Assembly: GCA_934047225.1 (NCBI GenBank)
Contig: OW203986.1
Coordinates: forward strand, 28,709,221 to 28,773,220
Length of the DNA: 64,000 nt
Reading direction: 5' to 3'
From: Ypsolopha sequella
Taxonomy: Eukaryota > Arthropoda > Insecta > Lepidoptera > Ypsolophidae
Shown: positions 34,063 to 45,686 of the stretch, piece after piece
How the letters are laid out: each line of letters opens with the position of its first letter
Numbering within the stretch: position 1 is the stretch's first letter
Program-made: the position numbers and the translations under genes
The notes under the pieces: generated by a model
Databases searched by the model: none
Seen by the model: the letters and a program-made list of their open reading frames with translations, nothing else
Told to the model about the DNA's origin: nothing

Positions 34063-34419
34063 GGCAGGTGGTAGAGCTGATGCTGGGCTCGACTGTGGAG
34101 GTACCACCATCTTACATGGAGACCCCCTCGAAGTAATTCGGGGGAGAGTAAGAGGACAGCTCACAGGCAAAAAACCAGGAAGCCCACCATGCCTGGGACC
34201 GATGGATGGCGGTATATCCATCCCTAATAGCCGGGCCTTATGTGGAACAGACTGGTGACGGGCAGTGGCGTCACTGATGCGAGGGTTCCGGCACCGCGCT
34301 CACCAACCCGCCTACCCAGCGTGTGTGAGTATGGGCAATTCTTCCAGTATGACCGCCGGGAGTGGCAAAGTCCTGGAAAGGCTTATGTCCAGCAGTGGAC
34401 GAACTAGGCTGATGGATGG
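34063..34419 (+). mobile_element. Retroposed repeat 'A', copy 3, with an 11-bp target duplication
   Basis: Near-identical to copies 1 and 2. The flanking repeat atgtgccatat (34052-34062) matches atgtgctatat (34420-34430) with one mismatch. Confidence 0.85.
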
Positions 34420-34619
34420 ATGTGCTATATACGAGTAGTTATAGCCCCATTTTAATTTGTTTTTGCCCACGAGCCCTTAATAATAAACCATCGAACGCTT
34501 ACTAAATTTTCGCTCTTATTTTATTACCAATATGTTAGCATACGAAAGGCTGGCACCGTATTTTTGTTTTAAAAGCAGAATTAAATTATTTCTTGTCTTT
34601 TCTTAAGAGCGATTGTGAA

Positions 34620-34760
34620 AACCCGCCTTTTTAGGGTTCCGTAGTCAACAACAAGGAACCCTTATAGTTTCGCCATGTCCGTCTGTCTGTCTGTCTGTCC
34701 GCGGCTTAGACTTTTAGAACTAGAAAGCTGTAATTTGGCATGGGTATACATATTTATCAC
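34620..34760 (+). repeat. Dispersed repeat with a gtct microsatellite
   Basis: tttttagggttccgtagtca...ggaacccttatagtttcgcc followed by (gtct)n at 34680-34698. This block is widespread in Lepidoptera. Limits are approximate. Confidence 0.5.
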
Positions 34761-37477
34761 GACGATAAAGTGGTACAGTAAAATTTTGAAACATATTTTT
34801 TTTTAGTGTACCTCTCCTACACGTAAAGTGGGTATGACTTTTTTTCTCGTCTATCCCCTTGTAACCGCGAGGTTACAGGAATGCAGAGCTGATGGGATTT
34901 GAGTATTGACACTTGAGAATTGTGGGCGAACCAACCTTTGTTCCTGATGATTGTGGATGAATGCGCCGCGTGGCGTCCCTCCTTGTTGGGCTGATGGAGC
35001 TGGCGCCTTGGGCAGGAATGAGCAGTGGAGTTCGTGGAGTAATGTGAACACAACACTGGTATATAATGTGAACACAACACTGGTAGGTACGCGATATTTG
35101 TTGTGTCGGCGGCGCGAGTGTGCACACGTGTGTTTCGGGAGACGTCCCGCGCGGAAGAGAACGATCGCTGGCGTGCCAGTTGGCGCCAGCGCTGTGTTGC
35201 GAAATTAGTCTTCCGGCGCGCCGCGTCGCGAGCCACTCCCGCGCATGCGCGCGCGGATCCGTCACGCTATGGCGTGAACATCCCTAGTGTGGGATGTCGT
35301 TGGATAGGTAATTTAAAAATATTGGGGGTGTGAGAAGACCATTTTTCGATCCAGCGTTCCATTTGCGAAATATTAAGCTTAAAAGTGTTCATTTTTGTTA
35401 GAGTCAAGTGTCCCCCCCCCCCCCCTGCCAGCGAAAAGGTTGTATTTGGAGACGTGAAAAAATCACAGTAGTAGTATACAGCTAAGTAGGCTTCACAAGT
35501 TAACGAGTAAAGAACGCGCCAAACTTTTAGTCCCCTCTAAACACGGGGCGATTCGCATCAGCAGGAACAAAATGTATGGGCCGTTCTTGGGAAGAGCAAC
35601 TTCCGAGCGTACTAGAAGTTTGGCATGATCTGTATTAGTCGACAAACTTATAAAATGTACTTGGAGAAGAAGTTGGCATATCGTGTAGGGCAACTATGGA
35701 ACCCTACAGTGCGCGTGGCCCGACACGCACTTAGCCGGCTTTTCCAATTAATCGAAACAATTCTAAAATTCAGTCCTGCTCTAACGCTGTCTACCCTGCT
35801 CTAATCAGATCCCGCGCACGTAAAACTTTAGTTATATTGAAATCGCGACTACATTTCTTTATGTAATAAAGATGGTTTTTTCTAGTTAGTATTTGCTTGT
35901 GTTAGATTTGTTTCAATCGGTTTTAAAATATGGAAACTGAATCGCTTTTTTCGTGAAATTCATGCCTTTTTAAAAGTATTATAATTAAAAGAAGATTGAA
36001 AATGTGTTTTGTTTATTTATAAAGTGTAATTAACCTTGAGTCAAAAAACACGTCATATTTTTTTCAAATTTTTACCATATGCATTGACGACACTGAATCC
36101 AATGCAAAACTGATGTTTAGCATTGCGGAGCCCCTTAAATTCAAAATTCACCCAATTATTCAAAAAAAAACCTTATAACCTATGTATTGTAAAGGCGGGT
36201 TTTTACAATCCGGCTGCAAAACCGTTTTTAAGATACCAGAGCTTTTATGGCTTCACAAAAACCCAACCAAACATCTCTGAAAGGTTTTTTTAGAATTTCA
36301 AACAAAGTTTAAACGCCGCTGCCCAAAAGTCGTTATTTAAGATTCTATTTACGAATGTAAGCAGTCTCATTTGATACGTTATCCATTAATTGCCGAGATT
36401 GAGACTCCCTTTACACGAAGCACCTGTGCCCGTGGACCCTTCGATAATTTCAATGACTGCTTATTTTTGGTACGTTTGCCTTGATTTTAAAACCAACCTT
36501 GTACCTAAAAGTCTAAGGTTTTATTTTCTGCGGCAAGCCATTACTTTTTTTTTTAAGTTGGTTTGTAAAGAGGATGAAACCACTGACAGTCGGGTGAGCA
36601 GGTAGAAAATCGATTGTTCGATCGACAGTACGCTTTGTTATAGTAATATTTTTATGAGCAGAGGTGAGGGTGAGCGACCGACGGACAAAGGTGTTGCCAC
36701 AATAGACTAATAATAATAATAATAATAATAAAGGAGAGATTTCAAAACTGTGACTCTAGGGACACCTCCCTAAAATATAGTAAAGTTATTCTGATCGCCG
36801 CGCCCGCGCTGCGCCTGTTGCCTGCTTCCTGGTTTGGCCAACAAATACTGTAACTGTAATAATGTAAAGCCCACTGTTTCGAATCTTATACTTCGTAAAA
36901 GTACTTTGCCCCCTTTCGCTATTTGCCCTATTTTCCTCTTAAAAGATATATAATTAGTGTTTCGTTCAAATTTCTATTAGAGCTTTTGTGATTTGGATAT
37001 AAAATTAAAATTAATAAGGGCTTCCCAATTTCTAAAACGAGTATGAAGAACGAATAGTAACTTTATCCTGATCCTGGCTTAAAATACTTTCTATCAAAGT
37101 TTTCCCAATAATTCCAAAGGGAAATCAGGGGTCCTTATAAAGGTCCGTCCTAAACACACATGGTTTCTTGTGACGGAACTGAAGAGTAAACAATGTCAGT
37201 ATGCAACATCTATTCCAGTTTTATTTCATTGCATTACTCGCGGTAGATCAAAAGTTATGACATGTTTTATACATAGTGCCCTTGGTAGGCAACAAAATTT
37301 TAAAAACAAAGATTTATTCAAAAAAAATTTTTTGTTTGTCCATAAATTAGGGTCTAGTTCCACTCCCTTTCAGATGTGTACTCTTAGAAGGGACACACTG
37401 TACATATATTGTCATTTCTTATTGCGCTGTCATAGACGTCAAAATCATTTACGAATAGGACGCTTGAACTGCTTCGT
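34761..37477. other. Mixed stretch with a GC-rich block and homopolymers, no gene recognised
   Basis: 34900-35270 is GC-rich with mutually overlapping frames on both strands (up to 139 aa) and no domain; 'gtgaacacaacactggta' is tandemly duplicated at about 35044-35084. There is a poly-C run at 35410-35425 and a (taa)n run at about 36711-36731. The rest is AT-rich. Confidence 0.45.
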
Positions 37478-37645
37478 ACTGGTATCGATTCGGCATAACA
37501 CGTCTTAACTTATTTGACAGGACTAACCTTATTTTAAGCGTCCTGTTTTTTTCTTTCTTTACCGAAATGACAAGCACAAAACGCTTAAATTAAGTTTAGG
37601 CCTGTCAAATAAGTTAAGATGTGCTACACCGAATCGGTACCACTA
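37478..37645. repeat. Foldback MITE with 'ggtatcgattcgg' ends
   Basis: The arm tggtatcgattcggcataac...ttaacttatttgacagg (37480-37522) is the complement of cctgtcaaataagttaagat...ccgaatcggtacca (37601-37643). Confidence 0.8.
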
Positions 37646-37683
37646 TGTACGTATGGTATGGTATGGCTAGCATTAACGGGCAT

Positions 37684-37800
37684 GTACAGAGGAGACCGCA
37701 TCAAGTAAGACACATTGGACTTTGCACCCATCTTATATTCTTCCCTATAGGGACTATTGTCGTACTGCAAGTGTATAGCTTGATGTGGTCTCCAATGTAC
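37684..37800. mobile_element. ~117-bp MITE, family 3, copy 1
   Basis: Ends gtacagaggagaccgcatca and the complement of tgatgtggtctccaatgtac. Another copy is at 42463-42580, with 'agtaagacacattggactttg' shared inside. Confidence 0.8.
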
Positions 37801-37810
37801 GTACTCGTAC

Positions 37811-38072
37811 CAGTGGCGTGCACAGAACTTTTTTCCGGAAAAGCAATCAAAAGGTCAAGTACGACAATAAAAAAAATATGAAAAAATTTAAATATCACTT
37901 TGAAAAAAAAAAGTTTGTATGACGCCAGGGTAGGCACTGCCTACCCTAGAGTGAAAATTTTCATACAAACTTTTTTTTTTCAAAGTGATATTTAAATTTT
38001 TTCATATTTTTTTTATTGTCGTACTTGATCTTCTGATTGCTTTTCCGGAAAAAAGTTCTGTGCACGCCACTG
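37811..38072. mobile_element. hAT-type MITE, family 2, copy 2 (8-bp target duplication)
   Basis: Same cagtggcgtgcacagaactt ends as the copy at 18918-19166. The flanking 8-bp repeat actcgtac is at 37803-37810 and 38073-38080. The central region differs slightly (gacgccagggtaggcactg). Confidence 0.92.
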
Positions 38073-38080
38073 ACTCGTAC

Positions 38081-38966
38081 ATACCCATTAGTGCTATTGT
38101 CCTACCTATGTAAGGTATGTATGTTGAAACATTGTGCAGGTAGTTTTTTTTATAAAAGCGCTTTCCAAAAACGTGACTCGGAGAGCGGGAAAATGTCTGG
38201 AAACCACAATTCCTTGGCCTTCGGTCTCTGCTATCTGATGAACTTTAACCTGTGGATCGTGAGCCATCGTTTAGTTGTTTTATCAATCACGCAGTGTTAA
38301 AGATGACCTTAAATAAATAGAATATCTTGACTTTTACATTTCATAGGCATGTTTTCTTTGTCATGAAAAAATTATTGCAAAATTAGGGTACGGCTTCAGC
38401 CGTTGTAGGTAGCCAGTAGAAATGTTCACAGAATACATGTTACTATCGCTCTATCACGGGAAATAATAAAAAATAAGCAAACCTGGAACAGAACCGTTTT
38501 TTCACGAGTCTGACTCGCATCGCATCGGCCATATTATTTTTAGTTTGTCTATCAAATCCTATTACAATAATTAGATATTAATAATGACTATGTTCCGGAA
38601 TATTCATGGGAGTAATCCCCATGAGGTCTTATTCTGATGCTGTTGAGATAACCGGCTAAGTGCGAGTTGGACTTGCGCACTAGGGTTCCGTACCACCACA
38701 CAATACGGGTACGGAAGCCATAAAATATTATGGTAAATCATTCCACTTGCAATTATGGGACGGACCAAAATTAACTTGACACTTACGATTATTTTAACTG
38801 AAATTAAATATATTTATTTATGTACTAATGTTCTCTTAACTCAGCATACTAAAGATCTTATTATCATTTTACATAATTTTACCTGCACAGATAAAGCTCC
38901 TTGAAAATATAAGCTAAATCAAAATTTATACTTGCGATTGTCGGCACTTGGTGAAACTTGAAACAC
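38081..38966. other. Non-coding stretch
   Basis: No gene. 'cgagttggacttgcgcactagggttccgtacc' in outline near 38660-38695 resembles the dispersed lepidopteran repeat noted at 34620. Confidence 0.4.
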
Positions 38967-39154
38967 ATCTTGAATTAAAACACTTGTACTTGTAGTTTCA
39001 CTTTATTTGTGTTAACTCCCAACCAGCTAGTGCCTGGAGTCATGTAAAATATTTTAATTAAGATCTTCCCTTGAAAATGGAGTAAAATCCGAAACCGGTT
39101 GGGAGTTAACACAAATAAAGTGAAACTACAAGTACAAGTGTTTTAATTCAAGAT
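38967..39154. mobile_element. Foldback MITE with ~58-bp perfect arms
   Basis: atcttgaattaaaacacttg at the left continues to gttaactcccaacc. The right arm from 39098 (ggttgggagttaac) to 39154 is its exact complement as far as I can read. Confidence 0.88.
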
Positions 39155-40760
39155 AAGCTTAATCACCGAGAACAATTATTTAGGTTCATAAATTACTTGA
39201 TACTCACCAAAAACATCGTTCTTAGATAAGTAAGGTATAGTAAAGTTATAGAATAGATTTTTTTATTTTTTATTTGTGACAATATTGATGTAGTTTCCAT
39301 CATTGCTTTTTTTTGTTCGGCTAGAATAAACTTTACACAATGACTTACTGGTAAATGCAGAACATTACAGTATTCTGAATTAATTACATTATTTTTCAAC
39401 AAATAATCCTCTTTACCTGGAGAGGGCTCATTAGGCCACTAAAATACTCTATTTCCACGCGGTTTGCAAACCGTTTTCATTTATTTGCTCACATTAGATA
39501 TAATTATATTAATTATCTCTCTACCTTATAATAAAAGCGAATACTATATAATGCTTAAAAGATAACAAGTAAATAGAACCAGTTATAGGATGTTTCGATG
39601 TAATTAATTACCTTCGTCTTTTTTACAAATCTCTGCATTATTAATGCACAGCGCCATTTATAGCAGCTGTACATCCCTCTACATTTTACCCGTCCTTAAA
39701 TTGTACCTACGAAACCAAAAAAATTTGGCTCTCCAACAAAATTAAGTAATTAAAACCCTTAGTAAATATATAAGAATCTCCGACCCAGAGGATGAAGCAA
39801 GATCGTGTCCTTTTGAGATGCAAATTGATTTTTTCACGCCTAGCAACGTTTTTTATTTAAGGTTGAAAAAAGTCTGTCAAGGATTATATAAAATAGACGG
39901 TAGAAAAGATACGTAAAAAGAAAAAACTGCAATTATATTCAAATGTATTACTTAATAGTTGTTATTTAATATACATATTTAAGAAATTGTTATTTATATA
40001 AAAATTGGGGAGAAGGTTAGGTTTTTGTTTTGTTTCTATGACACAATGACGGTATTCAATAATTATTTGCTTTTGTTTATTTAAATTTGTTTAACAAGGG
40101 ATCTGCTTAAATTTAGCGACTTATCTAAGTCACACGCTGTGCTGTATTCCTTTTCACACGTTTGGAGTAGATATCAGTAATATTATTAAAACCTCATTGA
40201 TAAGAATAAAGCATAGTAACCCTTAATTTAATTTAAAAATTGTAATGATAGATAGACTTGAAGTTGTTCTGTGTGTTTTGGTGGAATAAAGTGTTTTATA
40301 TTGGAATAAAAAAGTTTCATTTTGTAAATGTGAGGTCATCGAACCATTTTTCTAAGGTCCCAGTGACTAAAGTATCCAGACTGTTCTTGAATTACGTCCC
40401 GGAGTCCCGGATAACGAAGACACCCAAGTTTTGATGATACCACCAACCAATAGATATAGAAACTACTCGTTTAGATAGTTACGTACATGGAACAAGTTTG
40501 AACGAGGTTCACATCCTCGTGTCAGTGGAGCTCGTGAAGTGACAGTTTCCCTCGTTAATGGCTGTACCATCGACAATATCGACTTGTTTTACTTACGAGC
40601 GAGGGGCGGCCGCCGCGCCCGCCCGCCGTCGTCGTGTCGGTTATATGTCGGCGCGATCCGGCACACGGTGATTGGAATATTATCTTCAAAATTTAAAGCC
40701 AAACACACAGCTTGGAAAATGGTCTGCAGGTTGCTCGGTGATGACAAATTCTGTAGTTGG
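39155..40760. other. AT-rich non-coding stretch
   Basis: No supported gene. A GC-rich patch at about 40590-40670 gives chance frames. Confidence 0.4.
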
Positions 40761-40852
40761 AACAAGACACAAGTAACAAAACATATCATTTTTATTTCGA
40801 ACATAGAATAGTTTGCTTTGATATAGCTAGGGGGTTCATTATCAACCTGTAT
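40761..40852 (+). repeat. Second copy of the segment at 29085-29183
   Basis: Shares caagacac.aagtaaca and gaatagtttgctttgatatag...gttcattatcaacct with the earlier copy. Confidence 0.6.
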
Positions 40853-41044
40853 ATTCTTACTGAAGACTCGGTAAGCGCTCAGTATATCGAGAAGGAGAAG
40901 GGTATTTTTGTGAAATTCGTAAATTATAGTTTCCGTGTTCCCCACAAATGCAAACCCAGAGCCCCAAGTCAAAAGATTTGTCAAAAGAGTTTAGAGATCA
41001 ACATTTTATTTTGCAAAATTTGCAAAAAGAATTGATTGAATTGA

Positions 41045-41165
41045 TTCGTGATCACTTACCCAACCTTTGGTATGACGTATAGTATATAATATTTATAAGG
41101 TTACATTTATTTATGGAGACAAATTCATACCGGCGGTTTGGCAAGTGATCAGTATGATCTGTGAT
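41045..41165. repeat. Inverted 'gatcacttacc' repeat
   Basis: gtgatcacttacccaaccttt...tatgac (41050-41074) pairs with a degenerate complement near 41128-41160 (attcatac...ggcaagtgatcag). Related in style to the MITE at 15212-15466. Confidence 0.5.
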
Positions 41166-41306
41166 AGACACAATTTTTGTGAAATTTGAAAACAAAAATC
41201 ACGACTTTTCTAGAAGTTAAAAAGAAGCGATATCTGCTTCTATGTTACAAACACCTACGAATACGTAATTCGTAAGTACCTATCCAAATATAAGAAAGAC
41301 ATATGA

Positions 41307-41455
41307 TGCCGATTCTGAAGGCTTTAATATTAGTTTTAGTGCTGTCAAAACTTGAAATTTTCCAAAGGAATTTAGCTTCTAACAATAATTTGCATTGAAG
41401 AAAATGTGTTTTTGACAGCACTAAAACTAAAATTAAAGCCTTCAGAATTGGCTTT
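41307..41455. mobile_element. MITE family 1, copy 2
   Basis: Ends gccgattctgaaggcttta and the complement of taaagccttcagaattggc. Inner arms tttagtgctgtcaa match the copy at 10060-10225. Confidence 0.78.
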
Positions 41456-42462
41456 ATTATATACTCCTCTACAAAAACTACACACTCCATTTTGTATTAT
41501 TAAACTAATAGTAATTAGTTTACATAAAGGTTAACTAATTATAGGTACTACTAGTTATTTTAAAACCGTGTGTGAGAGTTTATTGGTGTTTTGTGACAAA
41601 AACCTTTAAATATTCTGATGAGCTTTTATGCTTTTAATTATACTATTTTTCATTTAAGGGGGAGACATTCAAATGTATTGTGCTATGTGGAGAAGATAAG
41701 ATGCTAAGTCCGAGTATATTTTTTAAGTTTTATATTTAGCAAGAGCTATTCTGATTCTTGAACCATTTATTTTCTAGTAAGTAGTACCATACCATAATAA
41801 CGAGGTTTACTAGCTTGAAACCAGAACAGTACATTTATATGAAGATATATTTCTAGTAATGAAAACTATAATATACCACATACCTACATTATAATGAAAT
41901 AAATACTCGATTCGTCGAGCCGGATCGCGTTCCGATCAGACAGAAGAAAGTCCGGCGCGGGCGCAGCCGAGATGATAGCGCGGAGGCTCAGCGACCGGCT
42001 CGACCGGTTACTCTACATCCCAAGTTATCTTCAAAACCCCACCATCTTTATTAACACTAAATAATGTCCATTTTACCTTGACGAATCTCCGATATCAACG
42101 TGGTCGAAATGTATGTTAAAACCCCATTGTGGTCAGTTTTTTGTGCCTCCCCCCCCCCCCCCCCCCCTTTTACCGCGCTGATTAAAGGTTTGATTCGCAA
42201 ATACCTACACATAAGCTGTTACTGTCGCTGGATAAAGTCGTAAAGCCAAAAGATATTAAGCTTTGTTACGTAAGAGTAAGCTGTTGAGAAAAAGGATCGC
42301 ATCGACTGTCAGTAGAATGACCCTGTGTCCTCATTTTACATTAAATTAAATTTAAAATGACAGAATCTAAATTTAATTATTGTAACAAAAATTCAAATAT
42401 CAATAAAATAGCCTCTATACAAGGCGTTAAGATGAACTTGCGAAAGCCGGAAAATGGCTATT
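41456..42462. other. Non-coding stretch
   Basis: No gene. GC-rich patch at 41915-42010; poly-C run at about 42150-42170. Confidence 0.4.
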
Positions 42463-42580
42463 GTACAGTGGAGACCGCATCAAGTAAGACACATTGGACT
42501 TTGTACCTATCTTATATTCTTCTCTGTAGGGGCTAATGTCGTACTGTAAGTGTATAGCTTGATGAGGGTCTCCACTGTAC
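42463..42580. mobile_element. ~118-bp MITE, family 3, copy 2
   Basis: Ends gtacagtggagaccgcatca and the complement of tgatgagggtctccactgtac in outline. Closely matches 37684-37800. Confidence 0.82.
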
Positions 42581-43671
42581 ATGCCCATAAGAACAACTTT
42601 TCATTAAAAAAAATAGAGAAATCGAAAGAAAAAATTTGTTCCACACATTTTGGTCGGTCGGGTAGCTATGGAACAATTACTGTTGTTCGTATGAGTGAAT
42701 ACTATCTCCAGTTTCCGGCATCCGCAACTTCGTCTTAACACCCAGTATAGATAGATTTGGTCCACAAGTTGCGTCACATGAATATGAAGTATACATGATG
42801 ATTATTTCGAAAAACAGAATTAATTTAAATAAGTTAATAACAGTTGAAGTTATGTCCTTTTTTACATCTGTCCGATCTGATGACCACACTCATTGTAATT
42901 AAACATTGTGGCAAACGTTTGTACAAAAACCATACGAACGAGACGTATTCAACTAACACATAAGTGAAAATTGCAGCTAATCTTATATCTGGAAGTTCCA
43001 TATAGGTGTTACATGGGTGGAAAAAGCAGTATTATGTTGCATAGCAGTGGGAAATAGCACTCTGTCCCAGGCCTGGATCCACATATTTTTACAGGGGGTG
43101 CAAAAGGCTGATTTGGCACTCTTGTGAAAAAAAAGAAAAACCTTCATTTTAATTTAAAAAAACAAGCGTGTGAGCATTCTACACCAAACAATTAAGTAAA
43201 AAATTACATTAACAAAAAAATATTTTGCTTTACTTATTTTTATGCAAAATCATCTGTTATATATCATCATGATTCAAAAAATCAACACGTTGGATCTAAA
43301 TATCAGCGATTATTTCCTCCACTACTTGAACATGTAACTTTTTTAGTATGAAGTTTCGATACCAGAGCTCGCCCTGATTGACTTGCGCGACTCAGTCCTA
43401 TTGCAGGCACATTGACGGCAAAACTTATGAGGGCGAAGTGGCTTTGGCCGCCCCCTGGCTTTGCCGCCCACCCTGTGCAAGTATCAGCCAGCATACAGTT
43501 ATTCTATCTCACGAAGTCCGTTTGGCCACAGAAAAAATTTGGCTATGTTTATAGACCGCCAGCGATGGAAAGCACCAAGAAAAATATCTGTACCTATATG
43601 CGACGCCCTCTGCAATCTGCAAACAGATACGGACCTCGTGACTGACTATTGAAGTATCAAACCACCACCAA
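42581..43671. other. Non-coding stretch with a diverged MITE relative
   Basis: 42580-42730 resembles the foldback at 25888-26131 ('ctatggaacaa...gttcgtatgagtgaatactatctccagtttc' in outline). Frames near 43300-43650 have no domain. Confidence 0.4.
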
Positions 43672-44010
43672 CCAACCACCATAAATCCGTGGTGTATACC
43701 ATGGTGTAATATTATTAAAACTCGCGTGAGCTGACATACTAAATTATTATTACATACGGCTTGAACACTCACGTGTGATTGTTGTTGACTATATGCCAAC
43801 CGTTTCACCGATACAATTTCGGCATTATCAAGGCGAGTGTCGTTCTTAGGACGACGACGCGGCGTTCACCGTCGTTGTCAAACGGGCACAGTGCCAATAA
43901 TGCCGAAATTGTATCGGTGAAACGGTTGGCATATAGTCAACAACAATCACACGTGAGTGTTCAAGCCGTATGTAATAATAATATACCATGGTGGTTTATA
44001 GTGGCCACCG
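43672..44010. mobile_element. ~340-bp foldback MITE
   Basis: The left arm includes ttacatacggcttgaacact (43750-43770) and gatacaatttcggcattat (43811-43830). Both recur as complements at 43890-43975. Arms are about 120 bp around a GC-rich centre (gacgacgacgcggcg). Confidence 0.85.
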
Positions 44011-44271
44011 CACTCATTATTGTTCAACACTGCCATCTGTTGGTTGAATCCGAAAAGTTTTAATGCTCTGCCATCTATTGTCGAGTAGCAGAACTAAACA
44101 TAAATTGAAGTCGAAAACTGTCTTTCCGACCAAGTCAGTATGTGTTAGGTTAGAAAAAAAAAGTAAACCACAGAGAAATTCATAAAAAAAAGAAAAAGCT
44201 CTGCTTGCTATCTGTCAAAAATGTCTGATGTGATTTTACCGAAAACTTATTTTAATTGAAATTTTACAAAT

Positions 44272-45316
44272 ATGGGAGGGTCGCAAAGCTCCCGGAAGCT
44301 GAGTGTGGACAACGATAACTCAATTCAAGTGTCCCAGGAAGCTTTAGATCGGATACAGTCACAACTGGCCGCAAAAGTAAATATATTTAAGATGCTACAT
44401 TACATAATTTAGATCTATGTCATATCTTAATAAAGCATAATAAACGCAAACATGGATCATCAAATCAATTACCACTATCTTCATGTCTGGTGCTACATTC
44501 ATACAATCATTATCAAGTGTAGGGGTATTAGAGGTTAACTTTAGGGTGTTAATAAAAAAATTACCAAAAAGAAATCGCTATCAATTTTCAGCAAGCAGAG
44601 CAGCCCCCACCACAGCAGTATCCTCCACCCCAATATTACGAACCTCGAAAACCAAACAAAGAATACGCGGCAGAAGAAGCCTATTGGGCGCGCCGCATCG
44701 AAGAGCTAAAGCGGGCTCACGAAAAGATTAGCGCCGGGATGAAACTCGAGTACCAGAAGACATTGAAGGAGGCTAATGAATTGTTCCATGTGGCTAGTGA
44801 CAATATTGTAGCAAAGAAACAACCACCGTGCCAGGAGGAGAAAGCCAAGGTGAACATTGTTTTAGCTTATAACTATAAATTGTTTATATTTTATGGCAAA
44901 TTTCTAATTTCTGGGAGCCCAGATTAGTTAATATTATGTACAGTTCATAATGGGAATTGGATGGAATAGCTCCAAATAGAGAGCTGACCATACGCCTGAA
45001 CCCGGCAGGCGTCGTAACTCAACATCATCATGTACAGTTCATCAGTAGCTTGAGGTTACTTCTCTGTAACTCATGTATTCTCAGAAGGGATAATCTTTGT
45101 TTGGCTACTTTTAACTAGTACAATTATTGAGTCTCCAGCATGATCGCAGCTCCTGCCACTTTAATGGTTTAATATTCATTGTAAATTTTCAAATTTCAGG
45201 TTCTCCAGTGTTATGCTGCTAATCCAGACAAATCATTATTATGTTCAGTGCTAGTGAATCAGTTCAATGACTGTGTGTGCAAGAGTCGTATAGCTGCCGT
45301 ATCTGCCACATCGTGA
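44272..45316 (+). CDS. Chchd3: MICOS complex subunit MIC19 (CHCHD3 family), three exons
   Basis: Exons 44272-44376, 44592-44849 and 45200-45316 (TGA) join in phase 0 to 159 residues. MGGSQSSRK at the N-terminus has the Gly-2/Ser context for N-myristoylation seen in this family. A Gln/Pro-rich segment and a charged helical region (residues about 45-115) follow. The C-terminal CHCH domain has one Cys pair spaced CX9C across the exon 2/3 junction (PPCQEEKAKVLQC) and a second CX9C pair (CSVLVNQFNDC); these pairs form disulfides after import. MIC19 links MIC60 to the outer membrane and helps hold cristae junctions in the mitochondrial intermembrane space. At 159 aa it is shorter than the human protein (about 227), so an extra exon may be missed. 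MIC25 is the alternative paralogue name. Confidence 0.9.
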
Positions 45317-45356
45317 ACAAAAACAAATAATAACTTTGTAAATAATATATAGAAGA

Positions 45357-45362
45357 AATAAA
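45357..45362 (+). terminator. Polyadenylation signal of MIC19
   Basis: AATAAA 41 bp after the MIC19 stop codon. Confidence 0.6.
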
Positions 45363-45686
45363 TATTCCAGTCATGGCATGGTATCATTAACTTATTTGAT
45401 TTGATCCAGGGGTTTCATACTGCGCCTGCATACTTGGTTTAGTAGTTTTAATTATATTTAATATAATTGCTGGATGAATAAATTGTTAACTTAATTTTCT
45501 GCACTTTTATTTTTAAAAGAAGTTTAACAACAAAAGTTAAGTATATGAAATATATTATTTCCTGGCCAGTTTCTGTGGATTTTAAAGACAAAACAATCAC
45601 CATAGCAACATCACATATCATTCAATCCAGCTAAGGGTGTTTTATTCCTGGTAAATACTCATACTGTGAATTAACTTCAAATAAAA

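Noticed and set aside
34817..35333. Overlapping frames of 66-139 aa in a GC-rich block
   Set aside because: Open on both strands and in several frames at once, with no recognisable domain; a composition effect.
43509..44063. Similar frames at 43509-43808 (-) and 43779-44063 (+)
   Set aside because: They share sequence because they read the two arms of the foldback at 43672-44010.
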